Translations under genes and position numbers: made by a program
The notes under the pieces: generated by a model
The model's input: only the letters and a program-made list of their open reading frames with translations
What the model was told of the DNA's origin: nothing
Database searches by the model: none
From: Celeribacter persicus
Lineage (GTDB): Bacteria; Pseudomonadota; Alphaproteobacteria; Rhodobacterales; Rhodobacteraceae
Direction of reading: 5' to 3'
Assembly (NCBI RefSeq): GCF_003050785.1
Contig: NZ_QAOH01000021.1
Coordinates: 1-50,283, forward strand
DNA: 50,283 nt
Part shown: positions 16,001 to 25,815 of the stretch, piece after piece
How the letters are laid out: every line of letters starts with the position of its first letter
Position numbering within the stretch: position 1 is the first letter of the stretch

Positions 16001-17079
16001 ACAGGTAGGAATGTCGGCGCGTTCGTGGCGAGGGCTGAGATTGTTCCGGGTTCGGTGAAGACGACAGAGCGATCCCGAAGCGCAGCGGTCTTCTCGTCTG
16101 TTGCCTGCAAAAGGCAATGCACAAACGCCAGACCTTCCTGTTGAGAATCTGCCGCGATACGGATTGGCTTCGTTGGGTGTTTGGTCAAACGGTCGACGAT
16201 CTTGCCTCTTTGGGTTGAGAGCACTTCGTCGAAGATCGACGCGGTGAACGAAGGATCGCAATCCGCGTTCCATTCACGCCAACATGTGTCGAGCGATTTG
16301 GTCCCGCGCGTGCTTCTCCCTAACTCGGAATCGAGCCAGGCCTGGGCGGCGATAGAGTTCTCCAGCCATTGCTCCAGATCACTAGAATCATACGCCCGGA
16401 CGTCCTTCCAGAGACCTTCGTCCTGTTTGTCCCTGCACCAATTCGTTTTCTCAGACCACCGGCGAGGCGTGACAAACACGAAGGTTGTGTTCTTTCGTAT
16501 CTCTTCCGGAGCGGCAGCGACGCTTTTCGCATAGTCCTTGTTGGCCTTTGGTGTGACTTTGGCGTTCGTTCCAAACTCCCACCCGGAAGTCCCGACAGGC
16601 ACCCAAGGGTTCCCACTGTCGGAGCGTACCTCGCCGTCCCAGCCGGGACGTTCGGAATCGTCATTCCCTGGAAAATCAACAAATTCGGCATCGCCGAGGG
16701 TCGAATGAACAAGGGTTCGCAGAAAGACTGCGAGCCTAGCTCTCGAATTGTGTTGTGACGCCCATTGCTCTATTTCATTGGCCCGGAATTTCAGGAACGG
16801 CGGAACATAGGTGCGAGCCGATACCAACTCGTTGCTCGCCGCCGAGTTTTCATAATCGAAAGCACTTTGCATGGCCAACAGTTCGACGGCATTGGCGTTA
16901 AATGCGCGTTCAAGCCGAGCCGCCATGTCCGGGGACAATGCCGAGTGTCCATTCAGAAGGTTTGAAAGTGCCGGACGACCAACGTTGAGTGTCTTTGCTG
17001 CTTCCGAAACAGAGACTGCCTTTGGAATCACCTTTTCCCGAATGTAAGGCCCCGGGTGCCCGTTTTGTTGCTTGCTCAT
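13006..17079 (-). CDS. 1357-residue protein: HigA-type HTH, nuclease-like domain, P-loop-less core, helical repeats
   Basis: Residues 10-73 form a HigA/XRE-type HTH (GPYIREKVIPKAVSVSEAAK, then LNVGRPALSNLLNG). Residues 90-250 hold conserved polar motifs GWDGEV (147-151), SGWEFGTNAK (165-174), FVFVTPRRW (200-208) and DLEQWLE (234-240), arranged like a PD-(D/E)XK-type fold, although the classical E-x-K is not clean. Residues 290-600 look like an ATPase core without Walker A: IRIAADSQQEGLAFV (307-320) stands where a P-loop would be. The remaining 750 residues are helical, HEAT-like. ATG 17079 has GGAGG 7 bases upstream; the longer frame to 17127 runs across the operator. First gene of a two-gene operon. 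Defence function is inference. Confidence 0.75.
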   Translation of the reverse strand: MSKQQNGHPGPYIREKVIPKAVSVSEAAKTLNVGRPALSNLLNGHSALSPDMAARLERAFNANAVELLAMQSAFDYENSAASNELVSARTYVPPFLKFRANEIEQWASQHNSRARLAVFLRTLVHSTLGDAEFVDFPGNDDSERPGWDGEVRSDSGNPWVPVGTSGWEFGTNAKVTPKANKDYAKSVAAAPEEIRKNTTFVFVTPRRWSEKTNWCRDKQDEGLWKDVRAYDSSDLEQWLENSIAAQAWLDSELGRSTRGTKSLDTCWREWNADCDPSFTASIFDEVLSTQRGKIVDRLTKHPTKPIRIAADSQQEGLAFVHCLLQATDEKTAALRDRSVVFTEPGTISALATNAPTFLPVICRSDLEKELSQTGTRLGGIIISPRNMVQLDADATIDPLSWSAFDKALSDMGLGRDAIERLGHESGHSLTVLRRRLSQSSALKTPDWSEDQNLATTLFPLMLAGAWNASNPADQFILCHLAGKSEYAELEHAFSALLQLDEAPVWAVGSFRGVISKIDALYGVTRWVTADSLKRFEEATELVLSERDPSLDLPEKDRWAAGIYGKTREISGALRDGIAESLVLMAIHGANLSAARTGISLDAVAARLVKNLLHPLSDEKLESHNSDLPLYAEAAPETFLEIVEEDLAEASPKALGILRPAEAGLFGSNPRTGLLWALENLAWSPTYFARVIDILAKLSEVEIDDNWLNKPIHSLESIFRSWMPQTGADVEQRKAAMSRLAKSHPRVAWTLIVDQIALGSRTGDYNHKPRWRDYAFGYGEPVTYGESWNFSEHCVELAINWESHDRHTLNDLVTNILGIAPNQRAAIWAKVDEWATGASDEDKAWFRERIRVSFRRTQKRVKNKKDDAPDNGESEQIDAARLCFETLEPEDVVWKHAWLFKSPWVQESWDDIDDGADFEEREAWVEKKRIEALKEITSHAGIGGILRLAATGEAAYVIGFLCAQQTPDVSQQEVFLRAVLADGSIADSLMRREVVSGFLAASERDGRSLINSLTVNSDPSTEVQLLCLAPFSREIWEAVAERGDEVSREYWKVVIPRWQRQTEADLARALSELLDAGRPLTAFQFVHFDLERVGSDQLYRMLEEAPRSNEAATLAKKLDGYAIRKAIEILTARGTIGSEKLAQLEFGYLGAFRYDQGRAENIERQVNSDPSIFCEAIALAFKSDDAPKGQEVSPDDQRLAENAYHLLDLLKGIPGRNKEGEIEAELLEAWVSKAQKICADLSRSKIADYKIGELLSNAPSDADGTWPCEPVRTVLEHVMSKRMAEGMVIGKYNARGAHFRGEGGAQERELAERYETWAKASDYTHPKVAAMLRQMADRYRHEADWQDDEAKIRKRLRY

Positions 17080-17511
17080 TGGCCACCTCCGATCTTGATG
17101 TAATGTGTAGCGCAATACGATACACATTGCAAGTGTGGGACCGTTTTCGCGAGTCTGGCTGTCCGAACGTGATCTCGTGAACCGAGCAGGAAGCCTGTCT
17201 CAGCCATTCGGCTCAGTGCCCTCACAGAAGAGCGTTGAGGCGGCCCACACATATGTAGTCCATAGGCCGCCACATTCCCTCCGCGTGTGCCCTGGCACAC
17301 TTGGAGCCCTATCCAAAAGCTTGCATCAAACCCCGCGACGCCTCCGGCTGTGGATCAACCATCTTCCGCCGTAAAGCGGTCTCTCGAGAAACGAGTTGGC
17401 CCAGCTCCGAACCCTTGCTCCTCAACGTCGAGGGTTATGGCTGCTCTTCGCTTTGATAATGTTGACGTTTGCGCACGCAGCGAATGACGGCTTTCCGCCC
17501 TCCGCGTCTGA
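17080..17511. other. Spacer upstream of the HigA-HTH gene
   Basis: These 432 bases hold the operator palindrome at 17102-17128 next to the large gene. Beyond that I see no credible gene and no obvious RNA. Short open frames across it are low-quality and lack ribosome sites. The resolvase-like gene to the right ends at 17512 and points into the spacer, so a terminator for it would be expected here, but I see no strong one. Confidence 0.45.
17102..17128 (-). promoter_or_regulatory. Palindromic operator ahead of the HigA-HTH gene
   Basis: AATGTGTA (17102-17109) and TACACATT (17121-17128) are perfect 8-bp inverted arms separated by 11 bases, 22-49 bases upstream of the ATG at 17079. An HTH of HigA type at the protein's own N-terminus and a palindrome at this place suggest autorepression, as in HigBA modules. 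No convincing -10/-35 pair could be assigned; the palindrome probably overlaps the promoter. Confidence 0.7.
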
Positions 17512-18096
17512 TCATTTCCTCTCAGCCAACCATGTTTTCTGCCAGAGGTAATAGGCTGACTGACTGATCGGCGGGCCTTCAAGAACCGCGAGGGTTTTCC
17601 ATATCTTTGTCCCTTTGTACCCTGCCTCGATCATTTGAATGGCGACGGCTTTTCGCAGATCTGTCATGCTCGGCTTACGTCCCAGACGTTGGCCTCGGGC
17701 TTTGGCTTCTTGCAGTGCGATCTTGGTGCGGTCGGAGAAACCTTTGCGGTCCAGACGGTTGAGGCCGGTCAGCAGAGTACCGATTTGGGATTGCCAATCG
17801 TTTCGGCTGTCGAATGCATCATCAAGGCAGCGGATATGAATGCTCAACTCCCGCGCTGCCTCGACCGTGGCGGCGATGCCTTGTGTTGAAAGGTTGAGGT
17901 CGCTCAGAGACGGGGCGATGAGTTCCGCGTCTGCACTCAGATCGTTAAGCCAGACGGGCGGTGCATTTGGCTCTTCTGGGTCGGCCCTAAGAATCCGGTC
18001 CGTCGGAATACCTTCAGATGCAAGCCGTGCAATCGCGAGCTGCCGATCTTTAGCACTTCGCACTCCAGAGATCACGCCATAGCGACTTTCGGACAT
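17512..18096 (-). CDS. Degenerate serine-recombinase (resolvase)-like protein
   Basis: A 194-residue protein whose layout follows resolvase/invertase. It starts with SRYGVISGV, has the SDLNLSTQGIAATVEAAREL helix where resolvases carry D-R-L-x-R-S, then RTKIALQEAKARGQRLGRK, matching the hinge before the DNA-binding domain, and a C-terminal HTH-like part. By eye Ser10 could be kept, but the catalytic arginines (positions 8, 68 and 71 in gamma-delta resolvase numbering) are replaced. It is probably a DNA-binding protein without strand-exchange activity, or a decayed recombinase. ATG 18096 has AAAGG upstream. It sits 160 bases from the 3' end of tRNA-Ala. Confidence 0.65.
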   Translation of the reverse strand: MSESRYGVISGVRSAKDRQLAIARLASEGIPTDRILRADPEEPNAPPVWLNDLSADAELIAPSLSDLNLSTQGIAATVEAARELSIHIRCLDDAFDSRNDWQSQIGTLLTGLNRLDRKGFSDRTKIALQEAKARGQRLGRKPSMTDLRKAVAIQMIEAGYKGTKIWKTLAVLEGPPISQSAYYLWQKTWLAERK

Positions 18097-18194
18097 CGGA
18101 GACCTTTCGGAGAGAGCTGAAAACGGAGCGCGTTTGTTTTGGACCTGCGAAACATCTACTATATCTTGTGTCTCAGAATTTTCTTGACACTGAG

Positions 18195-18236
18195 ATGCAC
18201 GTTTATGCTCCAAATATGCACTCTTATGGTCCAATG
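18195..18236. repeat. Two tandem 21-bp repeats between the resolvase-like gene and tRNA-Ala
   Basis: Units at 18195-18215 and 18216-18236 both begin ATGCAC and share TTATG and TCCAA at the same offsets; 16 of 21 positions agree. The 21-bp period equals two helical turns, which suits side-by-side protein binding. Just beyond, TCTCAG and CTGAGA (about 18173-18195) form a further inverted pair. Placement between a recombinase-like gene and a tRNA 3' end suggests recombinase arm sites or an operator. Confidence 0.6.
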
Positions 18237-18256
18237 ACAACAACAATTGGGAATTT

Positions 18257-18332
<76 letters not shown>

Positions 18333-18401
18333 ACACTGGCCGTTGATTTGGACTTTTTGTGCCGAGATGTCAAGCACTCCGGCACGGGAAATCCTCCCCT
18401 G

Positions 18402-18863
18402 TCAGGCCGGCAGTTTGCCGTTCTGTTTGACGAAGGCAACGATGTCACGGGCCGGGCGAGCGCCGGCGATGCGGGCCACTTCCTTGCCGCCCTGATAGAG
18501 GATCAGCGCGGGGATGCCACGGATGCCGTTCTTCATCGACACGGTCGGGTAGTCCTCCGTGTTGATCTTGGCAAAGCGGGCCTTGCCTTTGAGCGCCTCG
18601 GCGGCTTTGGCGAATTCCGGCGCCATCATACGGCACGGCCCACACCACGGCGCCCAGAAATCGACGATCACCGGAAGATCGTCCTTTTTCGACAGGGCGT
18701 TCAGCGTTTTGGGGTCCAGTTCAGAGACTTTGCCGGACATCAGAGGCTCGCCACAAGTGCCACATTTCGGCCCGGCGGTAAGTTTCGCCACAGGCACACG
18801 GTTGACCTGAGCGCAGGTCGGGCAAGCGAGTTTCACATCGGTCTTCTCAAGGGTTGCGGCCAT
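18402..18863 (-). CDS. trxC: Thioredoxin 2 (TrxC)
   Basis: A 153-residue cytoplasmic thioredoxin that reduces protein disulfides, with roles in oxidative stress. The N-terminal zinc-binding extension typical of TrxC is present, with two pairs CPTC (14-17) and CGTC (34-37). The catalytic WCGPC is at 73-77 and the cis-proline segment GIRGIPALILY follows. ATG 18863 is chosen because AGGAGG lies upstream and the protein opens with MAATLEKTDVKLACPTC; the longer frame to 18941 has no ribosome site. It is divergent from the small gene at 18935 and lies next to tRNA-Ala, so it marks the core side of the island edge. Confidence 0.95.
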   Translation of the reverse strand: MAATLEKTDVKLACPTCAQVNRVPVAKLTAGPKCGTCGEPLMSGKVSELDPKTLNALSKKDDLPVIVDFWAPWCGPCRMMAPEFAKAAEALKGKARFAKINTEDYPTVSMKNGIRGIPALILYQGGKEVARIAGARPARDIVAFVKQNGKLPA

Positions 18864-18934
18864 GGCCTGCCTCCTCTTCATATTCATGTTAAAGAATATA
18901 TGTACCCTGACGGAACCCGGTTCAAGAGGCCAAA

Positions 18935-19117
18935 ATGACACCCTTCCGAGAGTTGACCCCCGTGGAGCAAGCCCGCTTGCGCGAAGCCTACGCCGATGAG
19001 ATGGCGCGGCAAACCAACACCTGTTCGATGGACGAAAAGATTTCCCGCTTCAACGCATGGCTGGAGCCGCAGGGCATCTCGTTCACCGAGGATGACCTGC
19101 GGCTCCAAAAGCGCTGA
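18935..19117 (+). CDS. Small conserved-looking hypothetical protein (60 residues)
   Basis: A 60-residue charged, helical protein beginning MTPFRELTPVEQARLREAY, with no signal peptide or membrane part. AAGAGG is placed 6 bases before the ATG. Its stop directly abuts the stop of gcvP on the other strand, and it starts 71 bases from trxC in the divergent direction. Codon use matches the core genes. I do not know a function. Reality as a gene is supported by the ribosome site, the base composition and the snug fit between neighbours. Confidence 0.65.
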   Translation: MTPFRELTPVEQARLREAYADEMARQTNTCSMDEKISRFNAWLEPQGISFTEDDLRLQKR

Positions 19118-21964
<2,847 letters not shown>

Positions 21965-21975
21965 GCTCAAAATCC

Positions 21976-22347
21976 TCAGCCGATATAGTCTTTGTATTCC
22001 GCTTCCGACATGAAATCGTTCAGCGCGGACATATCCTCGATCTTCATTTTGAAGAACCACGCATCGCCCATCGGGTCTTCACCCACCTTGCCCGGATCGT
22101 CAGAGAGCGGCGAGTTGACTTCAACGATCTCACCATCCAGCGGCGCCAAAATGTCGGAGGCGGCTTTGACGCTTTCGATCACCACGACCTCGTCGTCTTT
22201 CGACACGGTGGTGCCTTCCTCCGGCAGTTCGACGAACACCACATCGCCCAGTTGCTCGGCGGCGTGCTCGGTGATGCCGACAACGATCAGATCGTCCTCG
22301 ACGCGGAGCCATTCGTGTTCTTCGGTGAATTTGATATCAGCGGCCAT
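21976..22347 (-). CDS. gcvH: Glycine cleavage system H protein
   Basis: A 123-residue lipoyl carrier protein that shuttles the methylamine group between the P, T and L proteins. It opens [17 protein letters not shown]; the lipoylated lysine is Lys61 in the ESVKAAS motif; the [19 protein letters not shown] stretch and the GDAWFFKMK tail are family signatures. ATG 22347 is selected from this conserved opening. It lies 22 bases after gcvT and just ahead of gcvP. The L protein (dihydrolipoyl dehydrogenase) is not encoded here. Confidence 0.97.
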   Translation of the reverse strand: MAADIKFTEEHEWLRVEDDLIVVGITEHAAEQLGDVVFVELPEEGTTVSKDDEVVVIESVKAASDILAPLDGEIVEVNSPLSDDPGKVGEDPMGDAWFFKMKIEDMSALNDFMSEAEYKDYIG

Positions 22348-22369
22348 GTGTTTACGGTCCCTTAAGTGT

Positions 22370-23509
22370 TCAACGTTTGTAAGTAGAGGTGCGGAACGGC
22401 ATCGGCGCAACCGTCACGGGCAGACGCTTGCCGCGCAGTTCGGCGAAAACTTCCGTACCGTCCACGGAATAGGCAGAGGGCAGATAGCCCATGGCGACCG
22501 GCCTCTCGACCGAAGGACCGAACCCGCCGGAGGTGATCACGCCGATCTGATCCGCGCTCTCAGCAGAAGCAAAAAGGGGCGTGCCCTCGCGCATCGGCGC
22601 GCGACCCTGCGGCAACAGCCCCACGCGCTTGTTCGATACGCCGTTTTCAAGCTCGCTCAGGATGCGACCCGCACCGGGAAAACCACCCGCACGCGCACCA
22701 CCCCAGCGACGTACCTTCTGGATCGCCCAGGCGATATTGCCTTCGACCGGCGAGGTCGTCGTGTCGATATCGTGACCATAGAGGCACAGCCCCGCCTCCA
22801 ACCGCAAACTGTCACGCGCGCCAAGCCCGATGGGCTCGACCTCATCCATGGCCACGAGTTTCTCGGCCACGGTGACGGCCATATCCGCAGGGATCGAAAT
22901 CTCGAACCCGTCCTCGCCGGTATAGCCAGAGCGCGAAATCCACCACTCGACGGCATCGACGGTGATCCGCACCGAATCCATGAATTTCAGCTCCCCCACC
23001 TGCGGCACCAGACGCGCCAAAACCGCCTCCGCCGCCGGGCCTTGCAGCGCCAAAAGCGCGCGGTCGGTCACTTCCGTCACCGTCACATGATCCGGCAAGG
23101 TCGCGTTCAGATGCGCGATGTCTTCCGCCTTGCAGGCCGCATTGACCACAAGGAAAAGCCCGTCGCCGGTGTTCGAAATCATCAGATCGTCGAGAATGCC
23201 GCCGGTCTCATTGGTGAAAATTCCATAGCGTTGCCGCGCCGGTTTCAGCCCCAAAACATCGACAGGAACAATGCTTTCCAGCGCCAGTGCCAGCGCCTCG
23301 ATCCCCTCGGACGAGGTGAGCATCACCTGCCCCATATGCGACACATCGAACAGCCCGGCGGCCGCGCGGGTGTGCAGGTGTTCCTTCATCACGCCCAGCG
23401 GATATTGCACCGGCATCTCGTAGCCCGCAAAGGGCACCATTCTGGCCTCCTGCGCGACGTGAAAATCGTAGAGCGGCGTGCGGTTCAGAGCACTGGTTTG
23501 ATCGGCCAT
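22370..23509 (-). CDS. gcvT: Aminomethyltransferase, T-protein of the glycine cleavage system
   Basis: A 379-residue folate-dependent enzyme that releases ammonia from the aminomethyl-lipoyl intermediate and makes methylene-tetrahydrofolate. Family motifs: [20 protein letters not shown] at the start, [18 protein letters not shown] and [23 protein letters not shown] 23509 has AAGGGGA upstream; a longer frame to 24016 exists only because it runs through the riboswitch region. First gene of the operon and directly behind the tandem glycine riboswitch, so glycine should turn the operon on. Confidence 0.96.
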   Translation of the reverse strand: MADQTSALNRTPLYDFHVAQEARMVPFAGYEMPVQYPLGVMKEHLHTRAAAGLFDVSHMGQVMLTSSEGIEALALALESIVPVDVLGLKPARQRYGIFTNETGGILDDLMISNTGDGLFLVVNAACKAEDIAHLNATLPDHVTVTEVTDRALLALQGPAAEAVLARLVPQVGELKFMDSVRITVDAVEWWISRSGYTGEDGFEISIPADMAVTVAEKLVAMDEVEPIGLGARDSLRLEAGLCLYGHDIDTTTSPVEGNIAWAIQKVRRWGGARAGGFPGAGRILSELENGVSNKRVGLLPQGRAPMREGTPLFASAESADQIGVITSGGFGPSVERPVAMGYLPSAYSVDGTEVFAELRGKRLPVTVAPMPFRTSTYKR

Positions 23510-23574
23510 AACATCCCCTTTGCATCCTGCCGACGCACCACGCCCGGCATCACTCTGGCAGGTTACCCTGCATG

Positions 23575-23728
23575 ATGCCCCCTCTGTCTTGGTGCCTGAG
23601 ATCGTTATCCCTTCGGCGGAGGCAAAACACCCCTCTCTCCAGAGTTTTGATCGCGCGAAGGTCCGTTTACCTGAGAGTTTCCCGGGGCGGTTGCTCCTTC
23701 GGTAGGGGTTCACCCCTTCTCCCGACGC
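23575..23728 (-). promoter_or_regulatory. Tandem glycine riboswitch upstream of gcvT
   Basis: On the minus strand two glycine aptamers follow each other. The first contains CCGAAGGAGCAA and AAACTCTCAGGTA and closes with CTCTGGAGAG. The second contains GCCGAAGGGATAACG and ATCTCAGGCACC. These are the conserved cores of the class. A hairpin (23548-23579, arms GCATCA and TGATGC with inner GCAGG and CCTGC) follows and ends about 40 bases before the gcvT start; it may be the expression platform. It has no long T-run, so the mechanism is unclear. Confidence 0.95.
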
Positions 23729-23816
23729 ACGATATTGTGGCGACGTTATGCGAGCCATGGATTCGGGGCAAGCCGGAAATGTTTCCGATAGGAAACTTAC
23801 GACAAAAAGGCAGTAG

Positions 23817-23850
23817 AAAGCCGCCATGCGGAGATTTCCGTGGCGGCTTT
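23817..23850 (-). terminator. Terminator after gltX
   Basis: AAAGCCGCCA and TGGCGGCTTT are perfect 10-bp arms around a 14-base loop, located 25 bases past the gltX stop. On the minus strand a short T-rich run follows the stem. It separates gltX from the glycine riboswitch and looks functional in either direction. Confidence 0.82.
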
Positions 23851-23874
23851 TTGTGTGAAAGTGAACAGAAGAGC

Positions 23875-25197
23875 TTAAAGCGTCGGCTTTTTCTGCAAAA
23901 GCGGCATGACATTGGACATATCCGGGCCTCGCTCCATGCCGGTCACGGCTTTGCGCAGCGGCATGAACAGGCTCTTGCCCTTGCGGCCCGTCGCCTCTTT
24001 TACCGCCGTCGTCCACTCTTTCCAGCTCTCGGCCGTATAGGGCGGCTCGGGCAACATTTCGAAAGCCTGCCCGATGAACTCCTTATCCTCATCGGCGATC
24101 AGCGGCGTTGCCCCATCGCGGAACAACTCCCACCAACCGGCCATATCGGCTTTGACGGTGATGTTCTCCCGCACGACATTCCAAAACGGCTCCGCGATCT
24201 CGGCAGGCACGCCAAGCGCGGCCACATCATCCGCCACATCCGAGAAGGGACGGGCATGGTTGATCTGGGAGGTCAGCGCGAAGAGGTCTTGGCTGTCGAA
24301 CTTGGTCGGGGCCGCCCCGAATTGCGACAGATCGAACCCTTCGATCAGCTCTTCCATGGAGGTCCTAAGCTCGACCGGTTGCGACGATCCGAGACGCGCC
24401 ATCAACGACAAAAGCGCCATCGGCTCGACCCCTTGCGCCCGCAGGTCGCGCAGGGACAGTGTGCCGAGACGTTTCGACAAAGCCTCGCCATGCGGGCCGG
24501 TCAAAAGCGAGTGGTGCGCGAAAGACGGCACTTTGCCGCCCAGCGCCTCGATGATCTGAACCTGTGTCGCGGTGTTGGTGACGTGATCCGCACCGCGCAC
24601 AATATTGGTCACACCAAAGTCGATATCGTCACAAACGGAGGCGAGCGTATAGAGGAACTGACCGTCGGCACGGATCAGCACCGGGTCGGAGACGGAGGCG
24701 GCGTCGATGGAAATCGGGCCGAGAATGCCGTCTTCCCACTCGATACGGGTCTGATCGAGTTTGAAGCGCCACACGCCATTACCACGCTCGGCACGCAGCT
24801 TGTCTTTCTCCTCATCCGAGAGCGCCAGAGCGGCGCGGTCATAGACCGGCGGCTTGCCCATGTTCAGGAGTTTCTTGCGCTTCAGATCCAGCTCGGTCGG
24901 CGTCTCAAAAGCCTCGTAAAACCGCCCCTTGTCACGCAATTCCTGGGCGGCTTCCTCGTACCGCCCAAGACGCTCCGACTGTTTCTCGAACCGGTCCCAG
25001 GTAAAGCCGAGCCATTCAAGATCTTCGAGCACACCATCGGCATATTCCTGTGTCGAGCGCACCTGATCGGTGTCGTCGAGACGCAGGATGAACTGGCCTC
25101 CTGCTTTCCGTGTCAGCAGGTAGTTGAACAGCGCAGAGCGCAGGTTGCCGATATGGATAAAGCCCGTGGGAGAGGGCGCGAAACGTGTGACGATCAT
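23875..25197 (-). CDS. gltX: Glutamyl-tRNA synthetase
   Basis: A 440-residue class I synthetase charging tRNA-Glu. The HIGH motif appears as FIHIGNLRSALFN near residue 12 and KMSKR as LSKRLG near 240, both typical of the shorter alphaproteobacterial GltX type. These bacteria usually carry two gltX paralogues, one of which may charge tRNA-Gln with glutamate for later amidation; which one this is cannot be decided here. The start MIVTRFAPSPTG is the standard N-terminus. It is transcribed away from the zincin gene at 25291 and ends at a strong hairpin. Confidence 0.95.
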   Translation of the reverse strand: MIVTRFAPSPTGFIHIGNLRSALFNYLLTRKAGGQFILRLDDTDQVRSTQEYADGVLEDLEWLGFTWDRFEKQSERLGRYEEAAQELRDKGRFYEAFETPTELDLKRKKLLNMGKPPVYDRAALALSDEEKDKLRAERGNGVWRFKLDQTRIEWEDGILGPISIDAASVSDPVLIRADGQFLYTLASVCDDIDFGVTNIVRGADHVTNTATQVQIIEALGGKVPSFAHHSLLTGPHGEALSKRLGTLSLRDLRAQGVEPMALLSLMARLGSSQPVELRTSMEELIEGFDLSQFGAAPTKFDSQDLFALTSQINHARPFSDVADDVAALGVPAEIAEPFWNVVRENITVKADMAGWWELFRDGATPLIADEDKEFIGQAFEMLPEPPYTAESWKEWTTAVKEATGRKGKSLFMPLRKAVTGMERGPDMSNVMPLLQKKPTL

Positions 25198-25290
25198 TTT
25201 CTGTCTCCTGTTGCGCCCCCTCTTTCATATCACGCCTCAAGAGTCCATATCGGGTGCAGTTTCACAACGGATTTCATAGGGACAATCGCC

Positions 25291-25707
25291 ATGACATCAC
25301 CGCTTCTTGAGGCATCCGCGCCCGATCTCGACCTGATCGAGGATATCGCGCGGGCGACCATGGCCGAACTGCCCCCGGCATTCAAAGTTCTCGCCTCGAA
25401 CGTGGCGCTCACCGTGATGGATTTCGCACCGGAGGAACTGCTCGCCGAGATCGGTATCGAAGACCCGTTCGAGCTGACCGGGCTTTATACCGGCATCCCG
25501 ATGACCGAGAAATCCACGATGGATCAACCGATGTCGCCGGACACGATCTGGCTCTTCCGCCGCCCGATCCTCGACGAATGGTGCGCGCGAGGGAATGTGA
25601 CACTGACGCAAATGGTGGCGCATGTCACCGTACATGAGTTGGCGCATCACTTCGGCTGGTCGGACGAGGATATCGCCACCATAGACAAATGGTGGGAATA
25701 CGACTGA
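25291..25707 (+). CDS. Minimal zincin-type metallopeptidase family protein
   Basis: A 138-residue protein of the short zincin family. The zinc motif is HELAHH (115-120), followed by FGWSDEDI, the family-specific third-ligand region. Upstream come a small beta domain and the segment IWLFRRPILDEW. No signal peptide is present, so it is cytoplasmic. ATG 25291 has AGGGA upstream and gives the normal length for the family; a longer open frame in the same phase runs antisense to gltX and is spurious. Substrate unknown. It is divergent from gltX with about 90 bases between. Confidence 0.9.
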   Translation: MTSPLLEASAPDLDLIEDIARATMAELPPAFKVLASNVALTVMDFAPEELLAEIGIEDPFELTGLYTGIPMTEKSTMDQPMSPDTIWLFRRPILDEWCARGNVTLTQMVAHVTVHELAHHFGWSDEDIATIDKWWEYD

Positions 25708-25815
25708 TCCCTTCACCAGGGCCGCGCGCCTCCTGACGCAAATGTCATTCGCGCGGGCGTTGCCTGTGCTATTCTTCCCGGAAATGGTTTCAAAACATTC
25801 CGGGAGGACGCACAC

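Larger units (their letters stand above)
6741..18256. mobile_element. Probable genomic island next to tRNA-Ala(CGC)
   Basis: The stretch runs up to the 3' end of a tRNA-Ala gene, a classic integration site. It carries a short tyrosine recombinase, a degenerate serine-recombinase-like gene beside the tRNA, a remnant of a restriction specificity gene, and defence-like genes, and it is visibly more A+T-rich than the flanks. The right edge at the tRNA is well motivated. The left edge is uncertain and could lie left of imuA or outside the window. I did not find a second copy of the tRNA 3' end by eye, so attL/attR are not shown. Confidence 0.55.

Noticed and set aside
6741-18256. A second copy of the tRNA-Ala 3' end as attL
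   Set aside because: Scanning by eye for GGAGTTGATCGGGATCGAA found only the copy in the tRNA; a computed search over a larger region is required.
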